Positions 1-12,128 of a stretch of DNA of 64,000 nt are shown here, one piece after another. The notes below the pieces were generated by a model. That model was not told the DNA's origin. It worked only from the letters and a program-made list of their open reading frames with translations, and searched no databases. Source of the DNA: Icerya purchasi (taxonomy: Eukaryota; Arthropoda; Insecta; Hemiptera; Monophlebidae); assembly GCA_039619475.1 (NCBI GenBank), contig CM077115.1:225925064-225989063 (forward strand). The letters run 5' to 3'. A program made the position numbers and the translations under genes. Numbering within the stretch: the first letter of the stretch is position 1; each line of letters opens with the position of its first letter.

Positions 1-2851
1 TAAGTGTTCTGAAGCTATAAAAAACAGGAGAAAAGCCCTCAAGCTACTTAAACAAAATCCAACCCTAAAAAATCACATTTCCTTTCAGCACGCACGTGCA
101 AAAACCAGGTGGATACTCAAACAAGAAAAAAGGAAATCTTGGGCGGACTACATATCAACGATAACGTGCAAAACACCAGTTACACAGCTATGGGGCAAAA
201 TCAGATCAATCAATAAAATACATTATCCTGGTGTACCTAGTTCTATATTAGCAAACGACCAACTGCACACAGATGCCGCGCAAATAGCAGAGGTTTTTGC
301 GGAACTTTTCGAAAATATATCCAGTGACAAGGAGCAGCCGCCGTCTTCAATAGAAATCAAAAACAAGATCGAGAATGTCCAATTCAACTTTTCCTCTCCA
401 AATAATGAGGTTTATAATAGGAATATTAACAAAACGGAATTATACAATGCGATTAGTCTAATGAAAATATCTGCGCCCGGACCCGACGAATTTAACATTC
501 TTTTCCTAAAGCACGCTCCAGACTGTGTCTACGACAAGTTACTTTTAATCTTCAACCGTATCTGGCACACCCATACCTTCCCTCAACAATGGCGAGAATC
601 CATAATTGTCCCGATTCAAAAACCTAATAAAAATCCAACACATCCGGATAACTATCGCCCAATATCATTAACATCAGTACTCTGCAAATTATTTGAAAAA
701 ATTATCAACCATCGCTTAATATGGGAACTGGAGAACAGAAACCTGCTATCACCAACACAATACGGATTTAGACCATCTTGCTCGACACTAGATCAGTTGA
801 ACCTTCTTCAGACTAAAATACAAGAGAGCTTTACCCGACGTATGCACTTGTTGGCAGTATTTTTCGATATCACGAAGGCCTTTGACCGTATATGGAGATG
901 CAAAGTCCTGGTCAGCTTACACAAATGGGGATTCAAAGGAAGAATCATGCACTTCATCCAAAATTTCTTATCGTCCCGTTATTTTCGAGTTCGTATAGGC
1001 TCATCACTATCATCATCCAAAAAGCTGACAAATGGCGTCCCTCAAGGATCCGTGATTAGTCCGACACTGTTTATCGTTGCAATTAACGAACTAATCTCAA
1101 GTATACCATCGCCTGTGAGCGCTACACTATTCGCGGATGACTTTTCGATATCCATCAGCTGTGATAACCTAGAAGCTGGAAAGCGAATACTACAAACCTC
1201 AGTGAACCGAGCGCAACAGTGGGCCTCCCAAAATGGCCTGGAGTTCTCACCTTCAAAAACTGAATGCATCCACTTTTGTCGGCTACGAACATGCAATAAA
1301 GAATTATGCCTTACACTTGACAACAATGCTATACCGCAATCTCGCACGGTGACTCACCTAGGAATAATCTTCGACGATACTCTCTCGTGGAAACAACACA
1401 TCCAGCACCTAAAACGGACATGTCAAAGGAAAATGAATATAATAAGAAAACTCTCGCATACATCCTATGGAGCGGACAGAACAACATTGCTGAAAATTTA
1501 TCGAACCCTTATACGGTCGTCGCTAGATTACGGAGTCCCCATATATGGCACAGCGAACCCCTCCATCTTAGCCACACTGGACCCAGTGCATCACACCGCA
1601 CTTAGGATAGCGTTGGGAGCTTTTTACACGAGTCCGACCATGAGTATCCTCTGTGAAGCTAATGAATGGCCGTTGAATCTCCGTCGGGAATTTCTTATGT
1701 TAAAATTTTCCGTCCATCTCCAGTGCAGACATAATTCATTCCGGTCATGCGAAACTAATTCAACGCGAAACCGTCCCCACGCAACGGGACTCCTCCATCA
1801 AATAATCTACTCGATTAGATCGAAACGTCAAATTGATGTTCCAGGAAATATTGTACAATACAAAGTACATCTTTTGCCACCGGCGGTCCTGGCAAATATC
1901 TTCACGGATGTCTCTCTTACAAAACATAACAAAGACTCCGCACAAATAATCTCCAAAGCATATGCACAACTGTTACTATCCTATGCATCCTTTAAAAAAT
2001 TCTACACAGATGCGTCCAAAACGAAAGAAGGAACAGGATGCTCGGTAGTACACGAAGGCGACGCTATCAGGTATACTGTACCGCATGTCTTTTCCGTTCT
2101 GTCAGCGGAACTAATGGCATTAAAGTTAGCTGTGCAGCAAGCGACAGATCTGCAATACACCAAGACCGTCATCTTCACAGACTCACTCGCAGCGATACAA
2201 AGTATCAACGCCCAGCAGCCAACAAAAACAAAACACCATCCCATAAGTCAAGATATCCACGCTGCCGTCTACGGATCCAATTTGAGTGTAACCTTCTGCT
2301 GGATACCAAGTCATACTGATATCATGTACAACGACTTAGCTGACCAGGCAGCAAAGCAGGCAACAACCATGTTTCCAATTCCAGCCGTCCCTATTCCAGC
2401 AAAGGATGCTATCCATTATCTAAGACATCAGTTCCGAGACACGTGGAAGCAGATCTGGATCGATACACCGACCACAAATAAGCTACGAAGCATAAAGGCA
2501 GACATACTTCCTTGGAAAACGTCGATTCAACCATCGCGTCGTGAAGAAGTAGTTTTGGCCCGGCTCCGCATCGGACATACAACTCTCACTCACAAGCATA
2601 TTCTAGATCGGAAAGATGCTCCGCTATGCTGCTATTGCGGCCAGCAACCAATAACGGTTGTCCATGTCCTCCATGAATGTTCCGTCTTTCAGTCCTATCG
2701 TATGAATTGGCCCTCTACGTTCTCATCCACCATCTCTGATAATCCTAAAATGATCGATCAAACTTTCCAATTCCTCAAACGTACTAAACTTTTTCCCCTA
2801 ATATAAATTTTACAACCGGTGTCTCTGGCCATAGTAGCAGTACATGGCACC

Positions 2852-2885
<34 letters not shown>
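1..2885 (+). mobile_element. I-group non-LTR retrotransposon (LINE), 5' end outside the window
   Basis: This is the 3' part of a LINE. It consists of an ORF2 open from the left edge, a short 3' UTR (2807-2853) and an uninterrupted tract of 32 A residues (2854-2885). The A tract is followed by a TAA/TAATAA-rich stretch that probably belongs to the insertion site. An RNase H domain downstream of the reverse transcriptase points to the I/LOA/R1 side of the non-LTR tree rather than RTE or CR1. The open frame and long unbroken A tail suggest recent insertion. The 5' UTR, any ORF1 and the endonuclease lie outside the window, so the clade is not certain. Confidence 0.93.
2..2806 (+). CDS. LINE ORF2 polyprotein (partial): linker, reverse transcriptase, RNase H
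   Basis: The frame is open from base 2 to the TAA at 2804-2806, 934 codons with no stop. The ATG at 461 is internal: the 153 codons before it continue the frame and look like the endonuclease-RT linker (a basic stretch around Q-H-A-R-A-K-T-R-W, then TPVTQLWGKIRSIN). RT follows: APGPDE near 475-490, NYRPISLTSVLCKLFEKI near 650-700, QYGFRPSCSTLDQ near 760-795, FFDITKAFDRIW near 860-895, GVPQGSVISP near 1033-1062 and the catalytic FADD at 1130-1141. RNase H has all four acidic residues: D in YTDAS (2009), E in SAELMA (2108), D in FTDSLAA (2180), D in NDLADQAAK (2333). A Cys/His cluster (CCYCG...HVLHEC) near the C-terminus is typical of the family. The protein copies element RNA into DNA at the target site. 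The N-terminal AP endonuclease is expected left of base 1. Nothing visible disables the product. Confidence 0.93.
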   Translation, partial: KCSEAIKNRRKALKLLKQNPTLKNHISFQHARAKTRWILKQEKRKSWADYISTITCKTPVTQLWGKIRSINKIHYPGVPSSILANDQLHTDAAQIAEVFAELFENISSDKEQPPSSIEIKNKIENVQFNFSSPNNEVYNRNINKTELYNAISLMKISAPGPDEFNILFLKHAPDCVYDKLLLIFNRIWHTHTFPQQWRESIIVPIQKPNKNPTHPDNYRPISLTSVLCKLFEKIINHRLIWELENRNLLSPTQYGFRPSCSTLDQLNLLQTKIQESFTRRMHLLAVFFDITKAFDRIWRCKVLVSLHKWGFKGRIMHFIQNFLSSRYFRVRIGSSLSSSKKLTNGVPQGSVISPTLFIVAINELISSIPSPVSATLFADDFSISISCDNLEAGKRILQTSVNRAQQWASQNGLEFSPSKTECIHFCRLRTCNKELCLTLDNNAIPQSRTVTHLGIIFDDTLSWKQHIQHLKRTCQRKMNIIRKLSHTSYGADRTTLLKIYRTLIRSSLDYGVPIYGTANPSILATLDPVHHTALRIALGAFYTSPTMSILCEANEWPLNLRREFLMLKFSVHLQCRHNSFRSCETNSTRNRPHATGLLHQIIYSIRSKRQIDVPGNIVQYKVHLLPPAVLANIFTDVSLTKHNKDSAQIISKAYAQLLLSYASFKKFYTDASKTKEGTGCSVVHEGDAIRYTVPHVFSVLSAELMALKLAVQQATDLQYTKTVIFTDSLAAIQSINAQQPTKTKHHPISQDIHAAVYGSNLSVTFCWIPSHTDIMYNDLADQAAKQATTMFPIPAVPIPAKDAIHYLRHQFRDTWKQIWIDTPTTNKLRSIKADILPWKTSIQPSRREEVVLARLRIGHTTLTHKHILDRKDAPLCCYCGQQPITVVHVLHECSVFQSYRMNWPSTFSSTISDNPKMIDQTFQFLKRTKLFPLI

Positions 2886-2887
<2 letters not shown>

Positions 2888-3535
2888 ACAATGATAATAA
2901 TAATAATAAAACTGCACTAATGTCTATAATGCCCCTTCACTAGTAACAATCTGAAGTATAAATTAGAGAAAATAAAATGACATGTAATATGATGACTGAG
3001 TGAAGTAAGAAGAACTGGGGAAGAGGAAATTTCGTTAAATGATGGTAATGCAATGTACTGGGAAGTCAGTGACACATAACAATATGGTGTAAACTTCATA
3101 GTACACAAATCAATTAAAGACAGTATTACAAAATTTGCTGGAATATCGGATAAGCTGGCACACCCTATAATAAGAATTAACCGGAATACAACGATATAAG
3201 TAATACAACCATTCATCTATACAACTGCTAGTGACGATATTGAAGTTGACGAACTATATGCAAGTGAACACAATGGAAATAGAGAAAACGAACTATACAG
3301 TTGTTAGGGGGGAAATAGGCTCGCTGCTGTAAAGAAACCAGAAGATAAAAGTAATTACATAACGGACTGGGTAATAGAAATGAGATGGGAGACGTGCTGG
3401 CAGATTTTATCAACTGTACTAAACTGTACGCGATTAACGCGTACTTTAAAAAGAGACCACAACGAAGGTGGTAAACAATGAAATGTTTCATAATTGTAGA
3501 GATGAGTGTTAACAGAAGACTATAAAACTGGAAGG
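2886..3535. other. AT-rich stretch with no recognisable gene
   Basis: After the LINE tail comes AT-rich DNA with short open frames on the minus strand (2917-3216, 3228-3491). These show no motif, no codon bias and no homology I recognise. I see nothing functional here. Confidence 0.5.
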
Positions 3536-4440
3536 ATCGAAGAATTCAACCAAAGAGGTAGTACTAGACGAATGGACCCAAGAACTAACAAAAACAATAA
3601 AAGAAGAAAGTATTTTAATATAACTACGTATATAAAACAAGACGGAAAGTAAACTCACCGAATCTGCTATACAACTAATAGAGAGGTGAAAGGATTTTTT
3701 AAATGGAAAAAGTAGGCATTCTATGGAACATGTCGAAATTAATCAAATAATAAGGAAAAAAATTAAAGAAGACATAACAGAATATGAAAATTATGATAAA
3801 AATGTTAAAATGTGTAATAACAACAAATACAGTGAGAATATGAAAATTTGAAAATAACATAAATAATAAAAAATGATTAAGGGTTAAAGGTATTGCGAAG
3901 AAATTAAAAAAAAAAAAACAAAAAAAAAACGAAGCATCAAATAATATCTGTATACAATAAAACACAGAAAGAAGTAAGAGGTAAGTCGGAGATACTCTAC
4001 GCACGGTACATGACTACTAATCACTGTATAATAATAAAGACGAAAAAATAGGGAATAATGCCAATACTGAAACAGTTTAGACACAAATGTAGACAAATAC
4101 CAATTATATTGAAAGCAGAAGTGAGATACGATATAAAGCAAATGAAATCAAAGATAGCTCCCGGCATGGATAGAATTCTTCCTGAAATGATATAAAACAA
4201 AGCGAAGAAATTATAATATCCGAATTACAACGATTATATAATAAATGTGTCTAGAAGAGTGTATTGAAAGATGGAAAGAACTCGATTATAACCTGACACA
4301 TAAGCACGGAGACAAGAAAAATTAAAAAAATTACGGGTTAATAAGTTTGCCATTTGCGCTCTATAAACTTTTTACTCGAATTAAATACCAGATAGATTTA
4401 AAACGATTAGGTATTAAGGAGGTTTTGTCTCCTAGCGAGG
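3536..4440 (+). pseudogene. Decayed RTE-like LINE fragment (linker and N-terminal RT)
   Basis: Reading across several frames gives a recognisable LINE. Near 3725-3790 is a linker-like segment (EHVEINQIIRKKIKEDI). Near 4095-4190 comes the start of RT, with SEVRxAIKQMK-like text followed by KSKIAPGMDRILPEM. After frameshifts, near 4205-4240, ISELQRLYNKCV is legible, then ERWKE, HKHGDKKN and KNYGLISLPFALYKLFTRI (about 4265-4385). This order matches RT motifs 0-2 of RTE/BovB-type elements common in arthropods. Stops and frameshifts are frequent and the catalytic YADD region is not legible. A weak trace near 4930-5110 might be more of the same copy. It is an old, dead fragment. Confidence 0.72.
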
Positions 4441-5246
4441 CTCGAGAGTTCATACATATATATTATGGCGTTTTAGCTCTAACAGGGCATAAAAGGAATT
4501 TATAAAAATGATAAGGTAATAAATACATATATCTTAGAAGCTCAGGAAATTCTCGGAGTAAAAGACAGGACAGGACCGGCAATATGTAATAGTAATAATA
4601 ATAGTAATAACGGTAAAAAAATAAGCTTTTGTATATACGATTAATGATATAAGTTTCCGGTTAATTATTTTAGGTAACAGCTGGCCAGTCCGTAGTAGTA
4701 CGTAGAGTAAGTTTTTTTTAAAAAGATAATTATTCATTTTATTATTTACATTATTATTCATTATAATACGTTGGTACATATTTTACTTTTAAAAGGAATA
4801 CGTTTCTTTTACAATCAGCTATTGATTATTATTTGAAAAAATCGAACCTGTTATATATATATATATTCGTTTAATAATTAAAATAAAAAAAAAATGAAAT
4901 AATTTGAACGATTGCAATAGTTATTTTAAAATTGGTCAAACAGTTTCAGCAATAAAAATATTGGACAATTTTATCAAATATTCACTACGGTAATAAAAGA
5001 TCCAGAAACTATTACATTTGAATAATATATGAAGAGAAACGAAGATTACTTGACGGCAAAAGTATCAGGAATAAATTATATCATTAGCGGAACCAGTATC
5101 AGCGTGGGATGTAGAATTCAGATACTACAATATATATCAGGCTAGAAAAAATAAAATATGATTTTTGATATGTATCGTATAATAAATCCGAGCATAATTT
5201 GCAGGTACTATCTTATACTGTGAGTAAAACTTGAGCACATATACGA

Positions 5247-5317
<71 letters not shown>

Positions 5318-8300
5318 TTATCACGAAACCAGTCAAATAAATGGCTAGTTACGTAATAATTTATATTCTAAAATTTACAAATTTCTAAATCCCTGCTCGG
5401 ATTTATTCCGAGCTTACAGATTACTAATATCATTCATAAGCTTTACAAACATTTAAAAATACAGCAATAATACGAAAGTTGCAATTGCATACGGAACCCT
5501 ACTTTTCATATTTTGAAAGTTCGCAGTGATTTGCAAGCAGTTTACCTGATTTTGAAATAGGAATGAAAAGGGCATCGCGAAACAGATATTATACCAATTA
5601 ACGATGATAAATAAACGTGTATTATTTTTTACACCGTGACATAAATAAGCGAGTTATTTACTTTTTAATAAACCCCAAAAAGTACGATGATCACTTAAAC
5701 ACTGGTCATCTCATTTTTACAATTGCTCTTTCGTAGTATTTTCTCAAACTTTACCTTAAAAACCCGCAAATCCGCGTATTTCATCAAAATCGTTAGAACC
5801 GTTTCCGAAAATCCAATTACACATAATACGGCACATACCTGCGCCCCCTCCCCCACACACATGTAAATTTCTTAGTTCAGATTAGGAAAGAAGATATAGC
5901 TATTTCTTTCGGGTCAAATATCTAAAAATATCTGAAAACGACTTGGTTGAGAGCGTTATAATTAGAAACTCGTGTATAATTCAGAGTTCCGGAAAAACGT
6001 AATTTGGCTGCTTTAAATAACTTTTAACGCGCGCGTCTTTTCTACCTATCACTGTGTGGGATACGGATAGAATGTAGAAACAACAACAAAAGAAAAAAAA
6101 AGCTGTAGAAGATTTTTTTGTCCATTGAGGGTGAAGTGTTTCTATTTTTCTTAGGCTCACTTAAATCGGTGCGCAAAATCTGGGCATTGCCGAGGAACGA
6201 GTACGAGTTTCACTGCAAGAATTTAATAGGTGATAGGCCGGTTGCTTTAGAGTGCCGGGGCTGAAGGAGACTTCGACTAGTTAGTGGCCGAATTAAGATG
6301 TGATACACGATATCGAATTAAGCGGGTGGTTCTAACGGTGCATCATCAAAGGCCGGCTGAAAGTAAAAGTTGCCAGAATTGGCAGAACCGGCCGTGACAT
6401 CGAATGGGGGGGGGGGCTAAGAGGAGATGTCGGAAGATGAAGCAGAGTTGAGACGAGAAGCCATTATTTGTAGCTAGCGCTTGGCCCCGGCTTAAAAACG
6501 ATAATGGCGATAATCCGGCCGTATCGACCAGCGGCAACTGTGGAGAGAGCCTATCGATGGATTTTTTTATTTACGGTAGCGCTGCCGTGAGCGGAAGAAA
6601 TGCCAGGCGGCAATCAGACAACGTGGGAATAGTCGCGTACGACCGGAAGATCATCTTTGATATATTCTTCGCACATACTAATCAAAAACTCGTGTCCCAA
6701 TTCATTACTGGCCGCTTGCAGCTATGTACGCCTCTAAGTTCATTAACATCTGCTGCTAGGCGACGGCCGAATCTTGCGCAGTTCGATCAGTTCCACATTT
6801 TTCACTAAATCCGAGATTCTTCATTCGATTAGCGCAACAGAACCGACTGCTGCCGCCGTGCACTGGGAAAAATATTAATTAGCATCCGAGCAGTTGCTTC
6901 TCAGCCGAGCGGCCGCTTATCACATAAATAATTTTCATACACACGTATACATCGACTTAAAAAGAATACGGCCAACAGGAATATCTTCTTTTCGGTCCGC
7001 TCGTCGTAAAATGTAAAAATTCGAATTGCGGAGTATTTATTATCGGCGACAAAGAATGTGTGCCTCGCGTCGGTACAGCTCAAAGCGAAGCTCTAAGAAC
7101 GGCTACCGCTGTCCCGACTGATTAATAAACATTTCCCGCGCCTTATACAAAGGTCCTCCTTGTACACGTTAATATGCGGTCGTCAATACCGTTCTCTCCT
7201 AATTCTTTCGCAACACTTTGTATCACAGCGCGCGCAAAACTTAACCATTCGGTCGGAGGCGAAGAAGGAACAAGAAGAGGAATCCTTAACGAGCTGCGAA
7301 CACGGTGATTAAAAGTACGAATGACAAGTGCGTCGCGGAGTTTTGGTCGGCATTTTAGATCATTTCGCGGGCCGCTGTAATAAAACGGTCATCGTTAGTC
7401 GTTTTCACACAATGTTAAACGGGCAGGCCGAAATCGCCAGATCCGGAGGGCGCCTAATTTAACACGACCATTAATCGTGATTGCGCGAATGCGAATTTGA
7501 AGTATTACGAAGGGAACACAGCCGAACTTACTGCAATAGCAAACGATAGATTTATTTGATATTTGTCTTGCAAGAACTCTCTAACGGACGCGAAGGCTAA
7601 AATGAAATCGTCGCTGAATCAATTAAAACTCTGATGGTGTCCGAGCGAGAGCCCCACTTGTTGCACTGGGTTCGTCGTAGATGCTGTCGTCTAGGTGTGA
7701 TTTTTCTGAGCACCACCGAACGGTGTCTTTTATTTGAACCTTTTCCACTTGTGCGTAGTATCTTCATCAGGTAAATATTACCGCAATTTGCGTTAGGGAG
7801 AAACACGGATTCCGAAAACTCCGCTAGTTCGCTAAAGAATATTATTTTTTCATCAGCATAGCGGTAATTTGGCGCCAAAAATATCATATTCTCGGCTTTA
7901 TTTCATACATATTATATACGCGGAGTGCCGCGGTTTTTGTAATTCTTCTCAGACATGCGTCATTTCTTCAAATATTTTTACGCACCGTGTGCTGTTTCGT
8001 ATATTTCGGGAAAAGTGTAAAAAACCGTAAAATATAACTTCCGTATAACTTGTGTGTGTGTGTTTTTTTTTTTTTTTTTTTGGCTTGCAACATTAATTAA
8101 CCGGTAGCAAATATACTCAGGATGCTTCGACTAATAGCACGGAATTCAAACGTTTCTTAATTCGTTACAATGTTCACAAAAATTAACTAAAACTATTTAA
8201 GCATAACCTGGAAAAATTATATAAAATTTCTATTCTGCGTACAGCGGAAGCCGTTTAATATGAAAAAATCGGTTAATACGAAATGCTGATATGGTTCGGG

Positions 8301-8918
8301 AATATATCTATATATACGAGTATATATAGATATAATAAAGCGCCAAGAAAATAAATAGACGAAAAATCAAAAAAAAAGTCTTGAGCCCGTTCTATGGCAC
8401 TTGGAATGCTAATTTTTTTTTCAATCGACAGCTCCGGGTCAGCGGCTTTTAGAAAAATTATAAAATGTGCAAAATTTTCATACCTTGCGGCTCAAAACAA
8501 AAAGTGAATAGATCAGCGCTAATTTAATAAGATCATTACCAAACACATGAAAACGCTGTACTGCTGTATTTACCTATTGCATCGTGTATTACTCATACTG
8601 GACGAAGACGAAACATCTTTTGTTAACGATCCTTCTTTTGTTTTCTCTATGGTGTTTTTTTGGTGTATTTCGACGATTTTAAATCAGAACAAGGTTCAGC
8701 TATCAAGTTTTGTGAGCAATAAACTTACAAAAAATATTAAACAATTTAGTATTGTTGCATGATTAAAACAATAAGGTAAATTCGAGGGCAGAGTACGAAT
8801 TTAGCAAAAAAAAAAATCATTGTTTTAAGTGCAAACTTGGTCACGACGAAACTCCCACAAAACGGTGGTTTAGGGGCGGATCCGCGGGGGGTTCTAGTAT
8901 GTATATATATATATATAT
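4441..8918. other. Non-coding stretch: AT-rich, (TA)n tract, then a GC-richer island
   Basis: 4441-6160 is AT-rich with a long (TA)n tract at 5247-5319. From about 6160 to 7560 the base composition becomes clearly more GC-rich, with CpG-containing words and short open frames on both strands (6557-6808 plus, 6346-6537 and 7597-7887 minus). None has motifs I recognise. 7561-8918 returns to AT-rich sequence with a T-rich tract at 8050-8080 and a (TA)n run at 8901-8918. The island could be regulatory, but I see no specific site I can defend. Confidence 0.45.
5247..5319. repeat. (TA)n microsatellite
   Basis: A near-perfect TA dinucleotide run of about 70 bp with one G interruption near 5299. Confidence 0.95.
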
Positions 8919-9420
8919 AACTCGGCCACTTTGGCCTCGCAAGGGACTGTGCCCCTTGACCCCTCCTGCTTTCATTCCTGTCTCTTTCTCTTCTATACTT
9001 TGTATAAAATGATCAAAATTTACAACGTAATTCTTAGGCTACCCCCCATTCGAAAAAATGTCCCAATTTTATGTAACGCTAAATGTCCCAAAAAATGTCC
9101 CAGAAAAATGTCCCAATTTTATGTAACGTTTTTTATATTTTGTAGGATTTTTGTTATTGTTATTTAAAAAATGTCACAATTTTATGTAATGAAATATGTA
9201 ACGAAAAATGTAACGAAAAAATGTCTTAATTTTATATAACGGAAGGTAAATGTTAGAATAAGATTTTTATGGTTATGTTATTTTTTGTGTGTGTTGATGC
9301 TAGTAAGAATTTCGTTGTAAATTTTGATCATTTTATACAAAGTATAGAAGAGAAAGAGACAGAAATGAAAGCAAGAGGGGTCAAGGGGCACAGCCCCTTG
9401 CGAGGCCAAAATGGCCGAGT
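8919..9420. mobile_element. Hairpin-family foldback element, copy 1 (mosaic, A-end on both sides)
   Basis: The left arm (8919-9036) and the right arm (9303-9420) are inverted copies of the same end (called the A-end here). It comprises CTCGGCCAcTTTGGCC and a CAAGGGxCTGTGCCCCTTG hairpin, a CTTTC/CTCTTCT-rich stretch, TATACTTTGTATAAAATGATC, then TTTACAACGTAATTCTTA. At that last module (9019-9036) the sequence switches to what is the other terminus (B-end, GGCTACCCCCCATTCG) in other copies. The interior holds degenerate tandem units of about 20-24 bp built on ATGTCCCAATTTTATGTAAC. (TA)n flanks both sides (8901-8918 and 9421-9442). No coding capacity is visible. Confidence 0.85.
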
Positions 9421-9454
<34 letters not shown>

Positions 9455-12128
9455 CACATCTATGTGATATTTTAACATGAAAATAAGAAAACAATAGAAA
9501 AAAAATAAATGTTTTGTACGACAAAAAAAAGAATTTACAGTTTTTTACGAAATTGCTGCACTGGGTGACCTGGCGATTTCTATGATGTGTTTAATCAGAA
9601 ATTTAAGCCAGTGATAACGATCGTTCTATGTAAGGATAAAATCTCTTCAGTAGTACATCTGTTGTTATAGAGATGGTGATTGTTGTCGGTGACAGATTTA
9701 ACACACCAGGACAAAATATGATTAGCGAGTTGACAAACACTGGAAATCTCGTAGAACAAAAGCATCGTCGACTCACAAATTGACTTCGAACAAAGGATTT
9801 GTTAGTTGTTTAGTACTTTCAAATTTAGTTCTCATAAAGGTTTCACCTGTCTTCAGTCTTGCTTTGCATACAGCGTTTCTTTTTTTCTTTAAATCTTCTA
9901 CTTTAAATTTTTTTCTCAGTTATAACGTTAGCATAAAAAAACACCTTTTTTGAATACTGAAGAAGAACTTCCATAGCCTATTGTCAAAGATGATAGATTA
10001 AACGGTAAAATTTTGAGTTCGAAATTCTCCTCTTTCCGCAAATATCAAGAAATAGAAGCAGCAGAGGAAATACTCGTAATTTACGCATCTAAACGATTTC
10101 AACCCGATCGTGCATATTGCATAAATGTATATATATAGCTTAAATAATGCGATAGAAAAAATCAACACCGTGCAGTTATAATTTTAAGCGGTTAATATAC
10201 AGATTAACTTAGTTTTTTTCAAAATCGTCGATTCATCGGATATTCAAAAAAAGTGGATTTCACCGAAAGAAGCGTTACGCATGGAAATGGTACATGCGCG
10301 GAGCACGAGTAATTCGGCAATTAAATTACATGTCACTTTACTTTTTTTAGGCTTAGCAACTTGACCATAATGCACCTTTTACGTTTTTTTTTTTTTTTTT
10401 TGCACGGATTGATCCCGTTGATTAATTTATTTCATCTCGAGTTAATTAACAGTGACAGCGAAAAAAAGGTTACGGAACTGAGTGTGTAATAAGTTTGAAG
10501 ATGAATCCGGATAAGTTGGTTTTCGCGAGTTCTGTAAAAAATAACCGAAATAATCGACCCATCAAGTGATTACTCGAAATTGAGCTTTCGATAATCTCGA
10601 AAAGCGAGCGAAATCTCATTTATATCGAAATACATTACATCATACGAATGTAAAATAATTGTTTCATAAAATGCGAACTAAGATTTTTTGAAAATTATAT
10701 CTAGAAACAGTAATTATCGGTGACTTTATCTGAAATGGTAAAAATAAAATGGGATGGCGGCTCGTTTATTATCGGAAGGAATTCGTCAAACGGTTATTCA
10801 CTATTAATCGAATAAATTTCCACACGCTTCTTCCTTTCATCATTCCTTCGAACTAAGCAATATTAATGAAAATAATTAATAGTAATAATAATAATTAATA
10901 ATAATAGTAAAATAAGTTAATGAAGACAATAAAAATATTTCATCGTAATTATACGCTACGGTTATATTAAATATTCCATTTAAAAAGAAGACTGTAATAC
11001 ATACATATATATATATATATATATACATATATTACTAATTTAGATGCTCAAGTAGGGCTACTATAAAAAGCCTATTCAAACGATGCGCGCGATACAACAC
11101 AAAACGTGTTTTGAAAGATCTGAAAGATCTAGTTGAATGGAAAACTTGAGTCGTTTATAAGTTAATTATATACAGAAGTCGGATACGTTTCCTCCTTTTT
11201 GTTTTTCCTTTTTTTAGATAATTCTACATTTCCGAAATTAATGCGAGATAATTTTTCGTCAGACGCTGTCAAAACTGTTGTTCTGTTCGCCGCTAATTCG
11301 AAAACTATCCATCGGCTAAAAGAGGTAATTATGGTCGCGTGAGTTCGCCATAGCCTGGAATAGTAATCGGCTCGTGTTATTTTTGTCAACACAATTGACA
11401 TTGCAGCTGCCATTTTATCAGAACGTCCAGCAGACACACACACGCACCTTGCATTCTCGCAGATGGAATAAAATTACAGTAAAACAGAAACAAAAGACCG
11501 TAACATTCCGAGGAATAGACTATTCGAGGATCTATCCGAATAATGCGCCTTCGAGGGAAATCGCGCGCATTGAATTAAATCACGCGATGCGATCTGAACG
11601 ATATGGTCGGAATAGTTCTTATTCCGTATAGATCGCTAATCTCGAACGGAGCAAGGAAATATCCTTCGGAAAAGGGAAGAAATCATTCGAAAATTTAATA
11701 CAGACCGTCCGAGAGTTGTCGAGAAGCCGCTGCGGGCTCCATCCAAATCGTTTTCCAGTACGGTACAGCGGATAGTTTGGGCTCGAACGCACGCCATCTG
11801 CCCTAATCAGTGTGCCATTACCGTTTTCCAACTATGCGCGAGCAGCGAAAAGGAATTTAAATTTATAATTTTTTATTATTACCATAAAATCACCCGGAAA
11901 AATCGAAAAGTCGAACCGTATCTAGCTCTAGGACAGCTGCGTGTGACGGCGTAATTTTAACGGTAAATCGTTCGAAATCACATGCTTAAGCGAAAAAGCA
12001 GTACCATAGGTCGATGTCGGATAGCGCGTCCTGTAATCGAACTTCGATTCGACAATGCACACACCGACTACATCATCTCGCCCGCTCCGGTTTTCATGTC
12101 GGCACTAAAAACGTACCGCGATAGGAAT
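9421..12128. other. AT-rich non-coding stretch
   Basis: Contains (TA)n at 9421-9442 and 10999-11026, a poly-T run near 10384-10400 and an AAT-rich patch near 10863-10910. Short open frames at 11162-11443 (minus), 11374-11631 (plus) and 11982-12179 (plus) overlap each other or the next repeat. They show no motifs I recognise. Confidence 0.45.

Noticed and set aside
1042..1347. 101-codon minus-strand frame inside the LINE
   Set aside because: It is an antisense shadow of the RT coding region.
2038..2319. 93-codon plus-strand frame inside the LINE
   Set aside because: It is an alternative frame of the RNase H coding region.
9269..9475. 68-codon frame ending in Tyr-Ile repeats, with similar frames at 51926-52159 and 56808-57098
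   Set aside because: They are translations of the repeat family and its (TA)n flank. The frame is not kept in all copies and its similarity is explained by DNA repetition.
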